Below, piece after piece: positions 1 through 8,694 of a stretch of DNA of 42,187 bases. Within the stretch, counting starts at the first letter, position 1, and the number at the start of each line of letters is the position of its first letter. Source of the stretch: Shewanella inventionis. GTDB lineage: Bacteria > Pseudomonadota > Gammaproteobacteria > Enterobacterales > Shewanellaceae. Made by a program: the position numbers and the translations under genes. Under the pieces are notes generated by a model, which was not told the DNA's origin, made no database searches, and saw only the letters and a list, made by a program, of their open reading frames with translations. The DNA is taken from assembly GCF_014641855.1 (NCBI RefSeq), contig NZ_BMII01000038.1, positions 1-42,187 of the forward strand, read 5' to 3'.

Positions 1-67
1 AACGCATTCGGGCATCTGCTGTTTGCTTGGATAGCCTGATTAATTCGAAACTGGTGTGTTGTTTCAT
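1..67 (-). CDS. Transposase N-terminus, partial (IS630-like)
   Basis: An ATG at 65-67 on the minus strand opens a frame that is unbroken to the window edge (22 codons). The peptide begins MKQHTSFEL and continues with KQTADARMR. A Lys/Thr-x-Asp-Ala-Arg-x-Arg segment just before the first helix-turn-helix is common in IS630-family transposases, which cut and paste at TA dinucleotides. The frame sits about 140 bp inside the conserved end of the element, a normal distance for a transposase start. No strong ribosome binding site is visible. Only the N-terminus can be seen, so whether the gene is intact is unknown. Confidence 0.4.
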   Translation of the reverse strand, partial: MKQHTSFELIRLSKQTADARMR

Positions 68-125
68 TGCTAAAAAAGATGAGTAACGGATATAGCAATT
101 AGATCACATTTTTTCGCGGAATGGT

Positions 126-210
126 ATAACCATTATTTCAACAATGCGCCTCAAACTGAACAGTCTGAGCGACTCTGATTGGTCACATAATTAATGGAAA
201 TGGTATTAAA
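126..210. repeat. 85-bp repeat, left copy (inverted relative to 42061-42145)
   Basis: Base-by-base comparison shows that the reverse complement of 126-210 equals 42061-42145 over all 85 positions. The match stops sharply on both sides (GTTATACCAT against GTTATTCCCT inside; different flanks outside). It is the terminal part of a mobile element. Confidence 0.95.
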
Positions 211-415
211 TGGAATGTCGAAGTGAAGTACTTTGCCAAATAGAGCATTAAAGTACCTGTGCTGGAATATATCTCTAGGAAAATAAGACCGCTGAATAGT
301 AACAATGTCGACGAGGAAGAAATCGAAACATAAGTAGAAGCTGGAGTATAAGCTGTTTAACTCGTTTAGACGTTGGCATTAAACATAGCGTTCGTATTAG
401 GTCTGTTAAATTTGC
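211..415. other. Gene-free stretch, possible decayed coding DNA
   Basis: No intact gene is visible between the element end and the cold-shock terminator. In the plus frame starting at 211 the translation reads NVEVKYFAK, a stop, then about 30 sense codons including VPVLEYISRK and DEEEIET, then further stops. This resembles an eroded coding region but cannot be identified. It could also be chance. Confidence 0.3.
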
Positions 416-445
416 AAAAAAAAACTGCAGCATAAATGCTACAGT
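416..445 (-). terminator. Rho-independent terminator of the cold-shock gene
   Basis: On the minus strand a 9-bp stem (ACTGTAGCA / TGCTGCAGT, with one G-U pair) and a 4-nt loop are followed directly by a run of nine T. It lies about 35 bp after the stop codon of the cold-shock gene. Confidence 0.85.
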
Positions 446-482
446 CTTATTATTAATATCTAGTCGAAACTAGATAGAAATA

Positions 483-692
483 TTAGCCAACTACTGAAAC
501 GTTTTCAGCTTGAGGACCTTTCTGACCTTGAGTCACAGTGAAAGATACTTTTTGGCCTTCGTCTAGAGTTTTGAAACCGTCAGAGTTGATAGCACGGAAG
601 TGAACGAATACGTCTGGACCAGACTCTTGCTCGATAAATCCGAAACCTTTGTCAGAGTTGAACCACTTAACAACACCAGTAACTTGAGACAT
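483..692 (-). CDS. Cold-shock protein, CspA family
   Basis: A 69-residue protein that is a single cold-shock domain, the five-stranded OB fold that binds single-stranded RNA and DNA. The RNP1 motif KGFGFI (residues 15-20) and RNP2 motif VFVHF (28-32) are intact, preceded by the typical VKWFNSDKGFGF stretch. Length and sequence match the 67-70 residue CspA/CspC/CspE group, which act as RNA chaperones that melt structure and affect transcription antitermination. AGGA lies 9 nt before the ATG. The gene is monocistronic, with its own promoter at 830-857, an mRNA leader of about 130 nt and a terminator at 416-445. A long leader is typical of cold-induced csp genes, but cold induction itself cannot be read from the sequence, nor can the exact paralogue. 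Confidence 0.95.
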   Translation of the reverse strand: MSQVTGVVKWFNSDKGFGFIEQESGPDVFVHFRAINSDGFKTLDEGQKVSFTVTQGQKGPQAENVSVVG

Positions 693-829
693 GATATAAA
701 TCCTGTAAAATATATAATTAAAGCCTTAACGGCGGTAAAGCTGGAAAATGCCGGTATTACTTATGTTCACAGGACGAAACTGGTCGTATTGAAACACATA
801 AATATAAGCCCAACCTTCAAGCTAAGTAG

Positions 830-857
830 ACTATAAACCATTCTCAGAATAAGTCAA
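830..857 (-). promoter_or_regulatory. Sigma-70 promoter of the cold-shock gene
   Basis: On the minus strand TTGACT (852-857) and TATAGT (830-835) are separated by 16 bp. Transcription would start near 823, giving a 5' leader of roughly 130 nt before the ATG at 692. Such a leader matches the structured, temperature-sensitive leaders of cspA-type genes (known for the family, inferred here). Confidence 0.75.
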
Positions 858-940
858 CAAACATCAAGCAAAGGTCAATATTTTTTTGATGTTTAAACCG
901 AACGGTTTATCTTTGAGCATCAACTAGTTATTTGTCTGAT

Positions 941-1774
941 TTAATCAACACTTGATTGTTCGCGCTGGTGAATTTCGATTTTAAAATCGATCTCACATTC
1001 GAGTCCTTGCTCTATTATTTGCCGTTTTTGCATATCACTTAACTTCCATGCATAAGGTGTCATATTCAGGAAGTGTTCAATATCATTGGCTTGGGTTAAC
1101 GTTAACTGATAAGTAAGCGATTCATGGGCAAGATAGTTAAACCCCTCAAGCATGAGCGAGTCTTGTGGATGCAATCTAGGTTGGCTATAAATCTTTTGTT
1201 TCAGTGCAAAATGATGCATTGGGCCGGGCGAAACAGTAATCAATGTACTGCCTGGTTTCATTACTCGCTGTAATTCTTCCACTTTAGATGGCGCATATAT
1301 TCGAATTGCCAAATCGATACTCTTGTCTGCAAATGGCATTTCAAACACACTTGCAACACAAAATTGTAATTCAGGGTAGCGTTTCGCAGCTGAACGTATC
1401 GCTGATTTAGAAATATCTAAACCATAAAGTTTGCATTGCTCACCTGAAGATTGTTGTATTGTTTCAAATAAACGATGGCTGTAATAACCTTCCCCACAAC
1501 CGATATCCAAAAGAGTTTCAGCGTTTGGATGATATTGCGCTGCAAGTAAATTCACCTGGTCGCTTAAGGGTTGATAAAAGCCTCGACTAAGAAACTCTCT
1601 TCTTGCGATCATCATGTCTTTATTGTCGCCAGGATCTTTGGTTTTTTTCTTTTGAACTGGCAATAAATTAACGTAACCTTCTTTTGCACAATCAAATTGG
1701 TGCCGCTGAACACATGCCCAACTTTTATCGCTTAACGTTAATGGCGCAGAACATATAGGACAAATATACGGCAT
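941..1774 (-). CDS. rlmA: 23S rRNA (guanine-745-N1)-methyltransferase
   Basis: A 277-residue protein close to E. coli RlmA (RrmA, 269 aa), which uses S-adenosylmethionine to make m1G745 in helix 35 of 23S rRNA. The N-terminus has the expected zinc-binding site, with CPIC (Cys5, Cys8) and CVQRHQFD (Cys21, His25), followed by KEGYVNLLP and the conserved DPGD, all hallmarks of RlmA. The class I methyltransferase motif LLDIGCGEGYYS follows near residues 88-99. It lies 25 bp after the gene at 1800-2606 on the same strand, so the two are probably cotranscribed. In other bacteria loss of RlmA affects growth rate and viomycin response; nothing unusual is seen here. Confidence 0.95.
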   Translation of the reverse strand: MPYICPICSAPLTLSDKSWACVQRHQFDCAKEGYVNLLPVQKKKTKDPGDNKDMMIARREFLSRGFYQPLSDQVNLLAAQYHPNAETLLDIGCGEGYYSHRLFETIQQSSGEQCKLYGLDISKSAIRSAAKRYPELQFCVASVFEMPFADKSIDLAIRIYAPSKVEELQRVMKPGSTLITVSPGPMHHFALKQKIYSQPRLHPQDSLMLEGFNYLAHESLTYQLTLTQANDIEHFLNMTPYAWKLSDMQKRQIIEQGLECEIDFKIEIHQREQSSVD

Positions 1775-1799
1775 GGGTAGGCTCTAGAATGGTAAAAAA

Positions 1800-2606
1800 T
1801 TAATTTTCGTCATCAGACAGCTTTTTAACCATGTCTGACACATCTTTTGGGGCTAATAGCTCAAAACAGTCTAGCTTACGCTGTAATTGTTCAATATTGC
1901 ACAGCTGCTCATTTGATGAACGACCAAAATTTGGACGTTCTAAAGATTGATGATAGGTTCTCAATAGCCACTGGTGCTTATTTTGCAACAAATGATCAAG
2001 CTTTAACAGCTCAGTTGACACGCCCGGATGAATTTTGCCCGATTCACCTTTAAGGTATTCTCGTAAATCACGTCTAACTTGCTCAAGCTCACTGATGTGC
2101 ACCGCCAAAACAGAAGAAGGCTCACTGTGATCGAATTTGCGTCCTAAAATGGCTTTTGCCATCACCAAAGCTTGAGGCTCACTTAAAATACGCAAGTCTT
2201 GCTCAAGAGAAATTAACTCAAAACGCGCCAGAGGCGCCAAACTAAAATACACATTATCATCGGCTTGGATATCGACAACAACACCGGCCCTCAATTGTTC
2301 AATACATACCCTTGGTGCAGTCCCCATTTTGGAATATAAACGAGCCCCTTGTCCAAGCGTTCTGATTTGATCATATTGACTCACCACCTGTTGAGTATGA
2401 TGATAAATCAATTCAACAAAAGGTTGATGACGCACAATCAATGTCGCATTGGTTCCATTTACTTGACTGACCACGAATTCAGCTATCGGATTTGTCATCG
2501 CAGATAACACCAACAAATCACTCACCGATTCAGACAAGCGAAGCGTTAACAGCGTAGGCTGTTTAATTTCGCTGACAATTGGTTGAGTAAAAATATGTTG
2601 ATGCAT
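1800..2606 (-). CDS. Hypothetical protein upstream of rlmA
   Basis: A 268-residue soluble protein with no signal peptide or membrane helix. I do not recognise a family. The first 140 residues look like alternating strands, perhaps a small beta domain. Residues from about 165 on are rich in charged heptad-like helix (SELEQVRRDLREYLKGE, then LLKLDHLLQNKHQWLL, then a helix with paired Cys residues and an acidic tail SDDEN). The start at 2606 is supported by AAGGA six bases upstream. The gene is first in a probable two-gene unit with rlmA and is divergent from sbcB. The company of an rRNA methyltransferase hints at an RNA-related or stress role, but that is context only. Confidence 0.8.
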   Translation of the reverse strand: MHQHIFTQPIVSEIKQPTLLTLRLSESVSDLLVLSAMTNPIAEFVVSQVNGTNATLIVRHQPFVELIYHHTQQVVSQYDQIRTLGQGARLYSKMGTAPRVCIEQLRAGVVVDIQADDNVYFSLAPLARFELISLEQDLRILSEPQALVMAKAILGRKFDHSEPSSVLAVHISELEQVRRDLREYLKGESGKIHPGVSTELLKLDHLLQNKHQWLLRTYHQSLERPNFGRSSNEQLCNIEQLQRKLDCFELLAPKDVSDMVKKLSDDEN

Positions 2607-2796
2607 TCAATATCCTTTTTAAATTGAGATCACCTACATTCGGTGTATCGCATATTATATAATTTATCTTACTTATTGATTAGAAACTAGCAAACCTATG
2701 CTGATGCGGTATAAATTTGCAATATTAACGCTATTATCAATTTAAGGCTCATCAATGTTAATATGCCTGTAATCGAGAAAGGACCTTATTTTTATT

Positions 2797-4212
2797 ATGG
2801 CTAATGCAATTCAACCCACCCTATTTTGGCACGATTATGAAACGTTTGGTGCTAACCCAGCCAAAGATCGTCCGTCGCAATTTGCAGGGATTAGAACCGA
2901 TCTCGAGTTAAACATTATTAGTGAGCCAGAAACTTTTTACTGTAAACAATCACCAGATTACTTACCGTCACCAGAAGCAATCCTCATTACAGGTATCACC
3001 CCACAACTGGCAAATTTAAAAGGCATTCCTGAAGCTGAGTTTATGCGCCGTATCAATAGCTTATTTAGTCAACCTAATACCTGTGTTGTAGGTTACAACT
3101 CATTGCGCTTTGATGATGAGGTCAGCCGTTATGGTTTTTACCGGAACTTTATCGACCCCTACGGTCGTGAATGGCAAAATGGTAACTCTCGCTGGGATAT
3201 TATCGATTTAGTCAGAGCCTGTTACGCATTTAGGCCCGATGGAATTAATTGGCCGTTAAAAGAAGATGGAACTCCTAGTTTTAAGTTAGAGTTGTTAACG
3301 CAAGCAAATGGGTTAAGCCATGAAAAAGCCCATGATGCAATGAGTGATGTTTACGCCACCATAGCCATGGCAAAACTTATCAAAGAAAAACAGCCTAAAT
3401 TATACGACTATTATTTTAATTTACGTCGTAAACAAGCCGTTGCTGAGCATATCGATGTATTAAAAATGCAGCCTTTAGTGCATGTCAGTTCAAAAATCAG
3501 TTCGCTGCATGGTTGTACAACATTAATCGCTCCCGTGGCATACCATCCAACCAATAAAAACGCGGTGATCTGTGTCAATTTAGCCATGGATATTTCACCA
3601 TTGCTCGAGTTATCTGCACAAGAAATTAGCGACAGAATGTACACTTCGCGACATGATCTAAGTGAAACAGAGCTGCCAATACCGATAAAACAAATTCATT
3701 TAAACAAGTGCCCATTTATTGGATCGCCAAAATTACTTGACGATGAGGTAGCTGCAAAACTACAGTTTGACAAAGCTTTTGCTCGTGAACAGTATAAGCG
3801 TTTAAAAAATAACCCTGAAATCCGAGAAAAACTCAACCAGGTGTTTGATTTAGAGTCTGATCGTCAACCAATTACCGACCCAGACCTGATGTTATATAGC
3901 GGTGGTTTTTTCAGCCATGCAGATAAAACTAAAATGGAGATCATTTGCCATACCGAGCCGCATAATTTAGCCGCTTTGGAATTGCAATTTGATGATCCAC
4001 GCATAAATGAAATGTTATTTCGTTTTAGGGCGCGCAATTACCCTGAAACGTTATCCGACAATGAAGCTCGCCGGTGGCGTGATTTTTGCCAGCAGCGCTT
4101 ATCGGATGCAGATTATGTGATTAAACTCGAAAACCTGGTCGAAGAAACCAGCGAAAATGAACACAAACAAAAGTTACTTAAAGCCCTATATCAATACTTA
4201 CAGTCATTATAG
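2797..4212 (+). CDS. sbcB: Exodeoxyribonuclease I
   Basis: A 471-residue protein equivalent to E. coli ExoI (475 aa), which degrades single-stranded DNA 3' to 5' in recombination and mismatch repair. The DEDDh catalytic set is complete: Asp13 and Glu15 in FWHDYETFG, Asp106 in LRFDDE, and His179 and Asp184 in AHDAMSDVYAT. All are shifted by two residues from the E. coli numbering. The C-terminal ExoI-specific domain follows (about residues 200-471) and is full length. AAGGA lies about eleven bases before the ATG. It stands 45 bp upstream of cdd on the same strand with no terminator between, so they are likely cotranscribed, as seen in some related genomes. Confidence 0.96.
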   Translation: MANAIQPTLFWHDYETFGANPAKDRPSQFAGIRTDLELNIISEPETFYCKQSPDYLPSPEAILITGITPQLANLKGIPEAEFMRRINSLFSQPNTCVVGYNSLRFDDEVSRYGFYRNFIDPYGREWQNGNSRWDIIDLVRACYAFRPDGINWPLKEDGTPSFKLELLTQANGLSHEKAHDAMSDVYATIAMAKLIKEKQPKLYDYYFNLRRKQAVAEHIDVLKMQPLVHVSSKISSLHGCTTLIAPVAYHPTNKNAVICVNLAMDISPLLELSAQEISDRMYTSRHDLSETELPIPIKQIHLNKCPFIGSPKLLDDEVAAKLQFDKAFAREQYKRLKNNPEIREKLNQVFDLESDRQPITDPDLMLYSGGFFSHADKTKMEIICHTEPHNLAALELQFDDPRINEMLFRFRARNYPETLSDNEARRWRDFCQQRLSDADYVIKLENLVEETSENEHKQKLLKALYQYLQSL

Positions 4213-4257
4213 TGAATTATCACTTAGCCCGATTTATTTCATTTAAGGATTAAGGGA

Positions 4258-5154
4258 ATGCAAAATCGATTTTTAGACAGCATTACTCAGTTAGACAAAC
4301 CATTAGCAACCGCATTGGCACCATTATTACATGATCAATTTTGTGGCCACATTGATGCAAACCAGTTTGCCATGCTTGTTAAAGCAAGCGGTAAAAAAGA
4401 GCAACAAGTATTAATGGACTTATTACCCATTGCAGCAGCACTTGCCAACCCACCTATAAGTGAGTTTTATGTTGGAGCGATTGCCAAGGGTGCCAGTGGC
4501 GATTTGTACATGGGCGCAAACTTAGAGTTGCCAGGTGAAGCATTGTTTCACAGCGTTCACGCTGAACAAAGCGCCATTAGCCACGCATGGTTAAGCGGCG
4601 AAACTGAAATTGTTGATATTATCGTCAACTTTAGCCCTTGCGGCCATTGTCGTCAGTTTATCAATGAGTTAGTTAACAGTAGTAAAATTAACATTCATTT
4701 ACCTGAGCAAGAAACTAAGCCTTTATCTCATTACCTTCCTTATGCATTTGGTCCAGCTGATTTAAATGTAACTCAGCCATTACTGTGTAAACGTGAAAAA
4801 GAATTTAGCTTAAATTCAGACGACCCAATGATAATTGAAGCACTTGACCAAGCAGGTTTAAGTTACGCCCCTTATACAAACAGTAACGCTGCTGTAGTGC
4901 TTGAAACCACCGACGGGGCGACTTTCTGTGGTCGATATGCCGAAAACGCAGCATTTAACCCCTCAATGCAACCGATGCAAATGGCATTGTCTAACCTCAT
5001 TAGGCATAACCGTCAATACTCTGAAATTAAACGAGCGGTATTGGTAGAATCGTCAGAAGGCAAAATCAGTTTAGTAGGCGCCGCGATGGATGCGTTACAT
5101 GCTATCGCAGCTGTTGAACTAGAGCACATTGTTGTTGAACCTGTTCCAGCTTAA
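4258..5154 (+). CDS. cdd: Cytidine deaminase
   Basis: A 298-residue enzyme of the long, dimeric E. coli type (294 aa) that deaminates cytidine and deoxycytidine to uridine and deoxyuridine in pyrimidine salvage. The zinc site is present as His101-Ala-Glu103 and Pro127-Cys128-Gly-His-Cys131; Glu103 is the proton shuttle. The second, degenerate deaminase-like domain (about residues 180-298) typical of the long form is intact but lacks the zinc ligands, as expected. AGGA lies about eight bases upstream of the ATG. A strong terminator follows at 5173-5198, which closes the sbcB-cdd unit. Confidence 0.96.
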   Translation: MQNRFLDSITQLDKPLATALAPLLHDQFCGHIDANQFAMLVKASGKKEQQVLMDLLPIAAALANPPISEFYVGAIAKGASGDLYMGANLELPGEALFHSVHAEQSAISHAWLSGETEIVDIIVNFSPCGHCRQFINELVNSSKINIHLPEQETKPLSHYLPYAFGPADLNVTQPLLCKREKEFSLNSDDPMIIEALDQAGLSYAPYTNSNAAVVLETTDGATFCGRYAENAAFNPSMQPMQMALSNLIRHNRQYSEIKRAVLVESSEGKISLVGAAMDALHAIAAVELEHIVVEPVPA

Positions 5155-5172
5155 TAGGTTAATCGAATCTGC

Positions 5173-5198
5173 AAAAGGCGCTTAAATGCGCCTTTTTT
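5173..5198 (+). terminator. Rho-independent terminator after cdd
   Basis: AAAAGGCGC, a 6-nt loop and GCGCCTTTT, followed by more T, 18 bp downstream of the cdd stop codon. Confidence 0.9.
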
Positions 5199-5361
5199 AT
5201 TGCCATATTGGCGCACTAAAGGGATTAATTATCTTTTATAGGCTAATTCAATCAAACTGTTAACATGCTAATCTTAAGTTAAATCGAAATTGATTTAACG
5301 ACATGATTGAGCTGTAACAACGCTAAAGCACAGCAAAACAGAAGCAACGAGTGAGTCACTA

Positions 5362-8300
5362 TTGCGCATATTCACCATAAAACGGATTTTAATTTTTATA
5401 CTGTTATGTACAGTAGGATTTGTGTGGGCAATTATCGAACACGCTAAACCCCTTACAGTCAAACTTGTTAACAACTTGCTGGCCGATTATCACATTGAAG
5501 TACTCAACTTTGATGCCGAATACGTTTCATTAAATCATCTTTATATTCCTAGACTTATCCTCAAAATAGAAGACAGCCATATTGCAATTCAAGAGTTTAA
5601 CCTTGAGCTGCGCGACAGTATTCAAATACTGAAAAACCAGCAACTGAATGCAGATGACATCGTCAGTATTGACACCCAAAGCGTGTATGTTGACCTTGGT
5701 GAACGCTTTTTTATTAGGCAATCTCAACAAACTGAAGACTCGCCCGCCACATTACAATTAAACCTCACTCAACTGCCTACCATTAACCTGGGCAATATCA
5801 CAATCACATTACCCGAATTAGAGCCCACACAGGTAAAACAACACAGTTTTGCCATGGATAATCTCACCTTATCAAAAACCGGGCAGTTAAAAACCCTGTG
5901 GCGATTTGATGATTTCCCGCTTTTTGAAGTTGATGCCACCTTAGGAAAACGCCATTGGGAATTTAACACACAGGTCGATTTAGGTTTAAGTTATCATGGG
6001 CTTGAGTCATTACAGCAATACTTAGATTTGTTACACGAAAAACAATTTACGACCCATGCTAATAATAACCTTTTGAGTAACCTACAAAAGCAACTCAAAC
6101 GTGTTCTAGACCCAATTGAAGAACACCAAGTCGCGATTAAAGGCCAATGGACTAGCCACAACCAATTAAATTTACTGACAGGAGAGCTTGTAAGCCAACA
6201 ATCTTTAAGTGAGTTTTCGCTATCCTCTGCACGTTGGCCAAGTGTTTTTTTTACCCCTGAACAACCGATACACTTTACTATGGGGTTAGGTGTTTACCCT
6301 GTAATCGATGCATTTACATCAGCAAAGGCAAGCAAACCACTTGAAACATATGCAGTAAAACTCAATGTCGCACCAATAAATTATCAGATTAGTCCCAGCG
6401 TTTCGGACACCGAACAACTACTGAATTTACTGATCACCGATACAGAAACCAGAAAACGGATACAGCAGCAGCTCCAACAGCTGACTGCGCCAGGTGAGCA
6501 AGCCCATTTGGCTATCCAAATGACAAAGCCCATCGACGCTTTCATTCCACTGCAAGACAGCACCTTAGCCGCTCAAATAGCAATACCCGACCTTACATTA
6601 CGTCTTATGGGACTAGGATTAAATACTGAATTGTCAATGAATCACATCAAGGCAAATAGCCAACAACAATGGCACAGTGAATTTGATTGGAATATTCAAT
6701 TACCCCATCACGAAACAACAGCTGAAAATAAACAACGTATTAATTTAAAAACAGTATTACCCAATCTCGACATTGAACAATTAACCTTTGAAAGCGCAGC
6801 AATCAATCTTTCAGGTGAAGTCAGCTCTCACCAAAAAAACGATATCAAACTCAGTTTGCTCCCAAGCTCTAGTATCACGCTTAACCAGTTGGATTTTGCA
6901 CAGCAAGAAGGAGATACCACAACCCATGCCATTCAAAAAAACACCACGGCAAACATTGCAAAGGTACTAGTGAGTGTTAAGCAATCCTCAACCTTTCATT
7001 ACAATAAAAATCTCGACATTACGCTGTCCCCTTTCAGCATTGCAGTAAACAAATTAAGTGGCCAACATGTCGTTCGTCAAAAAGGCAGTAAAACGATCAC
7101 CTCCTTTGCATCGGCAAATTTGGCGAGTATGGACGTTGAGCAAAAAATCTCTTTGGCCATTAATGCTGATGAATCAATAGAACAAGCCATTGAGCGTTGG
7201 ATACAAACGCCTATGGCAAACCAAATAGTCTGGAATATTAAGCAGCTCGATGCGACAAAGCAGACAGGGAAAAGTCGTCGCCAACCACTATTAGCTCTCG
7301 ATAACGTTAACTTACGCCAACAACTTAACTTATCTAAAGGGTTATTAGTGGGCAGCGAGCAATGGCAACTCGATTCACTGACATTGAGTAGTTACCATTT
7401 GCTAAAATTTGCCGATCCAAAGAGCCCATTATCATTAGCAGGACAATGGACTTTTGATACCGATATAAACACCGCACTTAATATGCTAAAAAAAGTTCAA
7501 CCATTACCCAGTAACGTTTCCCTGCACGGCCATAGTCGTTTAGTTGCTGGGTTTGCTTTAAGTGAACTCAATAATAGCAGCCAATTTGAAATGAAAATTC
7601 AGCAGAAACTGTCGTCATTATCTGGCAATGTTGCTGGCAATGCCTTTGTGGGTGGCGATGTATTTGCCCAATGTCAATTTAACTGGCAACAGCAACACGA
7701 CAAACCAAATACTCCATTGGAGGCTCAGCATTTTGCCCAAAGTCAATTGGTGTGCCCCCAAACTGCTATTAGCATAGAAAAAGCCAACATCGGCTTATTG
7801 ATGACTAACCTCAACATCAATGCCAATATCGAACTAACAAAAGATGGCAACAAGCAGCCAGAAAACTGGTTACAGCAAATCACTGGCTTAAGTGAAACTA
7901 ATGTCAGTTTAACCGCCAGTGGTGACATGCTTGACGGGCGCTTTTTACTGCCAGAATTTGTGCTAAAACTGCATGAAAAATCTCATGGCTACCTTTTACT
8001 GCAGGGATTAAGTTTGGCCCATTTTTTAGAAGAACAGCCTCAAGTAGGTGTAAAAGCCAGTGGCATATTTGATGGTGTGTTACCCGCAGAATTGGTTGAC
8101 GGTAAAGTGACCATAGCAGGCGGTAAACTCGCAGCTCGTTCACCTGGCGGTTTAATTGAAGTTGCGGGAAATCCTGCAATGGATCAACTTGAATTATCTC
8201 AACCTTATTTAGAAATAGTATTTACAGCACTTGAGCACCTTAACTACACTGAATTAGCCAGCACCTTTGATATGAACCCTAATGGCGATGCATTTATTCA

Positions 8301-8442
8301 TGTCGCAGTAAAAGGGAAAAGCCGTGATATTGAGCGTCCAGTACACCTAAATTACGATCACCAAGAAAATCTTATTCAATTATACAAAAGCACACAAATT
8401 GGCAATCAACTGCAAAACAAAATAGAAACCAAAGTTCAATAA
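5362..8442 (+). CDS. ydbH: YdbH family AsmA-like lipid-transport protein
   Basis: A 1026-residue inner-membrane-anchored periplasmic protein. One N-terminal helix (about residues 8-26) is followed by a long beta-rich region, ending in the conserved YdbH/DctA-type domain (about 820-1010, with GIFDGVLPAELVDGKVTIAGGKLAARSPGG-like wording). In E. coli YdbH acts redundantly with TamB and YhdP in moving phospholipids to the outer membrane and works with YnbE, which follows here. The start is TTG at 5362, because the next upstream in-frame codons hold no start before a stop at 5308; GAGTGAG precedes it. It is about 150 residues longer than E. coli YdbH (879 aa), with the extra length in the beta-rich middle. 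It is first gene of ydbH-ynbE-ydbL. Confidence 0.9.
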   Translation: MRIFTIKRILIFILLCTVGFVWAIIEHAKPLTVKLVNNLLADYHIEVLNFDAEYVSLNHLYIPRLILKIEDSHIAIQEFNLELRDSIQILKNQQLNADDIVSIDTQSVYVDLGERFFIRQSQQTEDSPATLQLNLTQLPTINLGNITITLPELEPTQVKQHSFAMDNLTLSKTGQLKTLWRFDDFPLFEVDATLGKRHWEFNTQVDLGLSYHGLESLQQYLDLLHEKQFTTHANNNLLSNLQKQLKRVLDPIEEHQVAIKGQWTSHNQLNLLTGELVSQQSLSEFSLSSARWPSVFFTPEQPIHFTMGLGVYPVIDAFTSAKASKPLETYAVKLNVAPINYQISPSVSDTEQLLNLLITDTETRKRIQQQLQQLTAPGEQAHLAIQMTKPIDAFIPLQDSTLAAQIAIPDLTLRLMGLGLNTELSMNHIKANSQQQWHSEFDWNIQLPHHETTAENKQRINLKTVLPNLDIEQLTFESAAINLSGEVSSHQKNDIKLSLLPSSSITLNQLDFAQQEGDTTTHAIQKNTTANIAKVLVSVKQSSTFHYNKNLDITLSPFSIAVNKLSGQHVVRQKGSKTITSFASANLASMDVEQKISLAINADESIEQAIERWIQTPMANQIVWNIKQLDATKQTGKSRRQPLLALDNVNLRQQLNLSKGLLVGSEQWQLDSLTLSSYHLLKFADPKSPLSLAGQWTFDTDINTALNMLKKVQPLPSNVSLHGHSRLVAGFALSELNNSSQFEMKIQQKLSSLSGNVAGNAFVGGDVFAQCQFNWQQQHDKPNTPLEAQHFAQSQLVCPQTAISIEKANIGLLMTNLNINANIELTKDGNKQPENWLQQITGLSETNVSLTASGDMLDGRFLLPEFVLKLHEKSHGYLLLQGLSLAHFLEEQPQVGVKASGIFDGVLPAELVDGKVTIAGGKLAARSPGGLIEVAGNPAMDQLELSQPYLEIVFTALEHLNYTELASTFDMNPNGDAFIHVAVKGKSRDIERPVHLNYDHQENLIQLYKSTQIGNQLQNKIETKVQ

Positions 8443-8483
8443 CAAAAGCAACTGAAGATCATTGGTCTAAAAAGGAAATCCAC

Positions 8484-8684
8484 GTGAAATATTGGTCGAT
8501 ATACAAGAGTAGCCTCAGCATGCTAATTGCTGCATTCGCCTTGTCTGCGTGCACACCAACCGTAAAGATTGATCCGCCAGACAAACCCATAGTCATTAAT
8601 CTCAATGTTAAAATAGAACATGAAATTAAAATCAAAGTCGATAAAGAATTAGACTCTTTGATTGAAAATGATGAATTATTTTAG
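8484..8684 (+). CDS. ynbE: YnbE family outer-membrane lipoprotein
   Basis: A 66-residue lipoprotein. The signal peptide ends in the lipobox LSAC (Cys23), and the mature part carries the family core PIVINLNVKIEHEIKIKVD followed by an acidic C-terminus. In E. coli YnbE forms beta-strand oligomers at the outer membrane that extend the YdbH groove, completing the lipid bridge. The start is GTG at 8484, preceded by AAGGA at good spacing; an internal ATG at 8520 would leave only a very short hydrophobic leader. It is 41 bp downstream of ydbH and the next gene begins just past its stop. Confidence 0.92.
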   Translation: MKYWSIYKSSLSMLIAAFALSACTPTVKIDPPDKPIVINLNVKIEHEIKIKVDKELDSLIENDELF

Positions 8685-8694
8685 GCCCAGAAAC

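Larger units (their letters stand above)
1..210 (-). mobile_element. Partial insertion sequence (IS630-like), terminal part
   Basis: This is the end of a mobile element that runs off the left edge. Its outermost 85 bp (126-210) recur perfectly, inverted, at 42061-42145, which marks them as a dispersed repeat. Reading inward on the minus strand, a short open frame starts at 67 and is still open at the edge. The outer end reads TTTAATACC, and a TA at the boundary suits the TA-target habit of IS630/Tc1-like elements. The family assignment rests on a short peptide and is inference. Confidence 0.6.

Noticed and set aside
600..836. A 78-codon plus-strand frame over the cold-shock leader
   Set aside because: It is antisense to the csp gene and its leader, with no ribosome binding site and an unremarkable protein.
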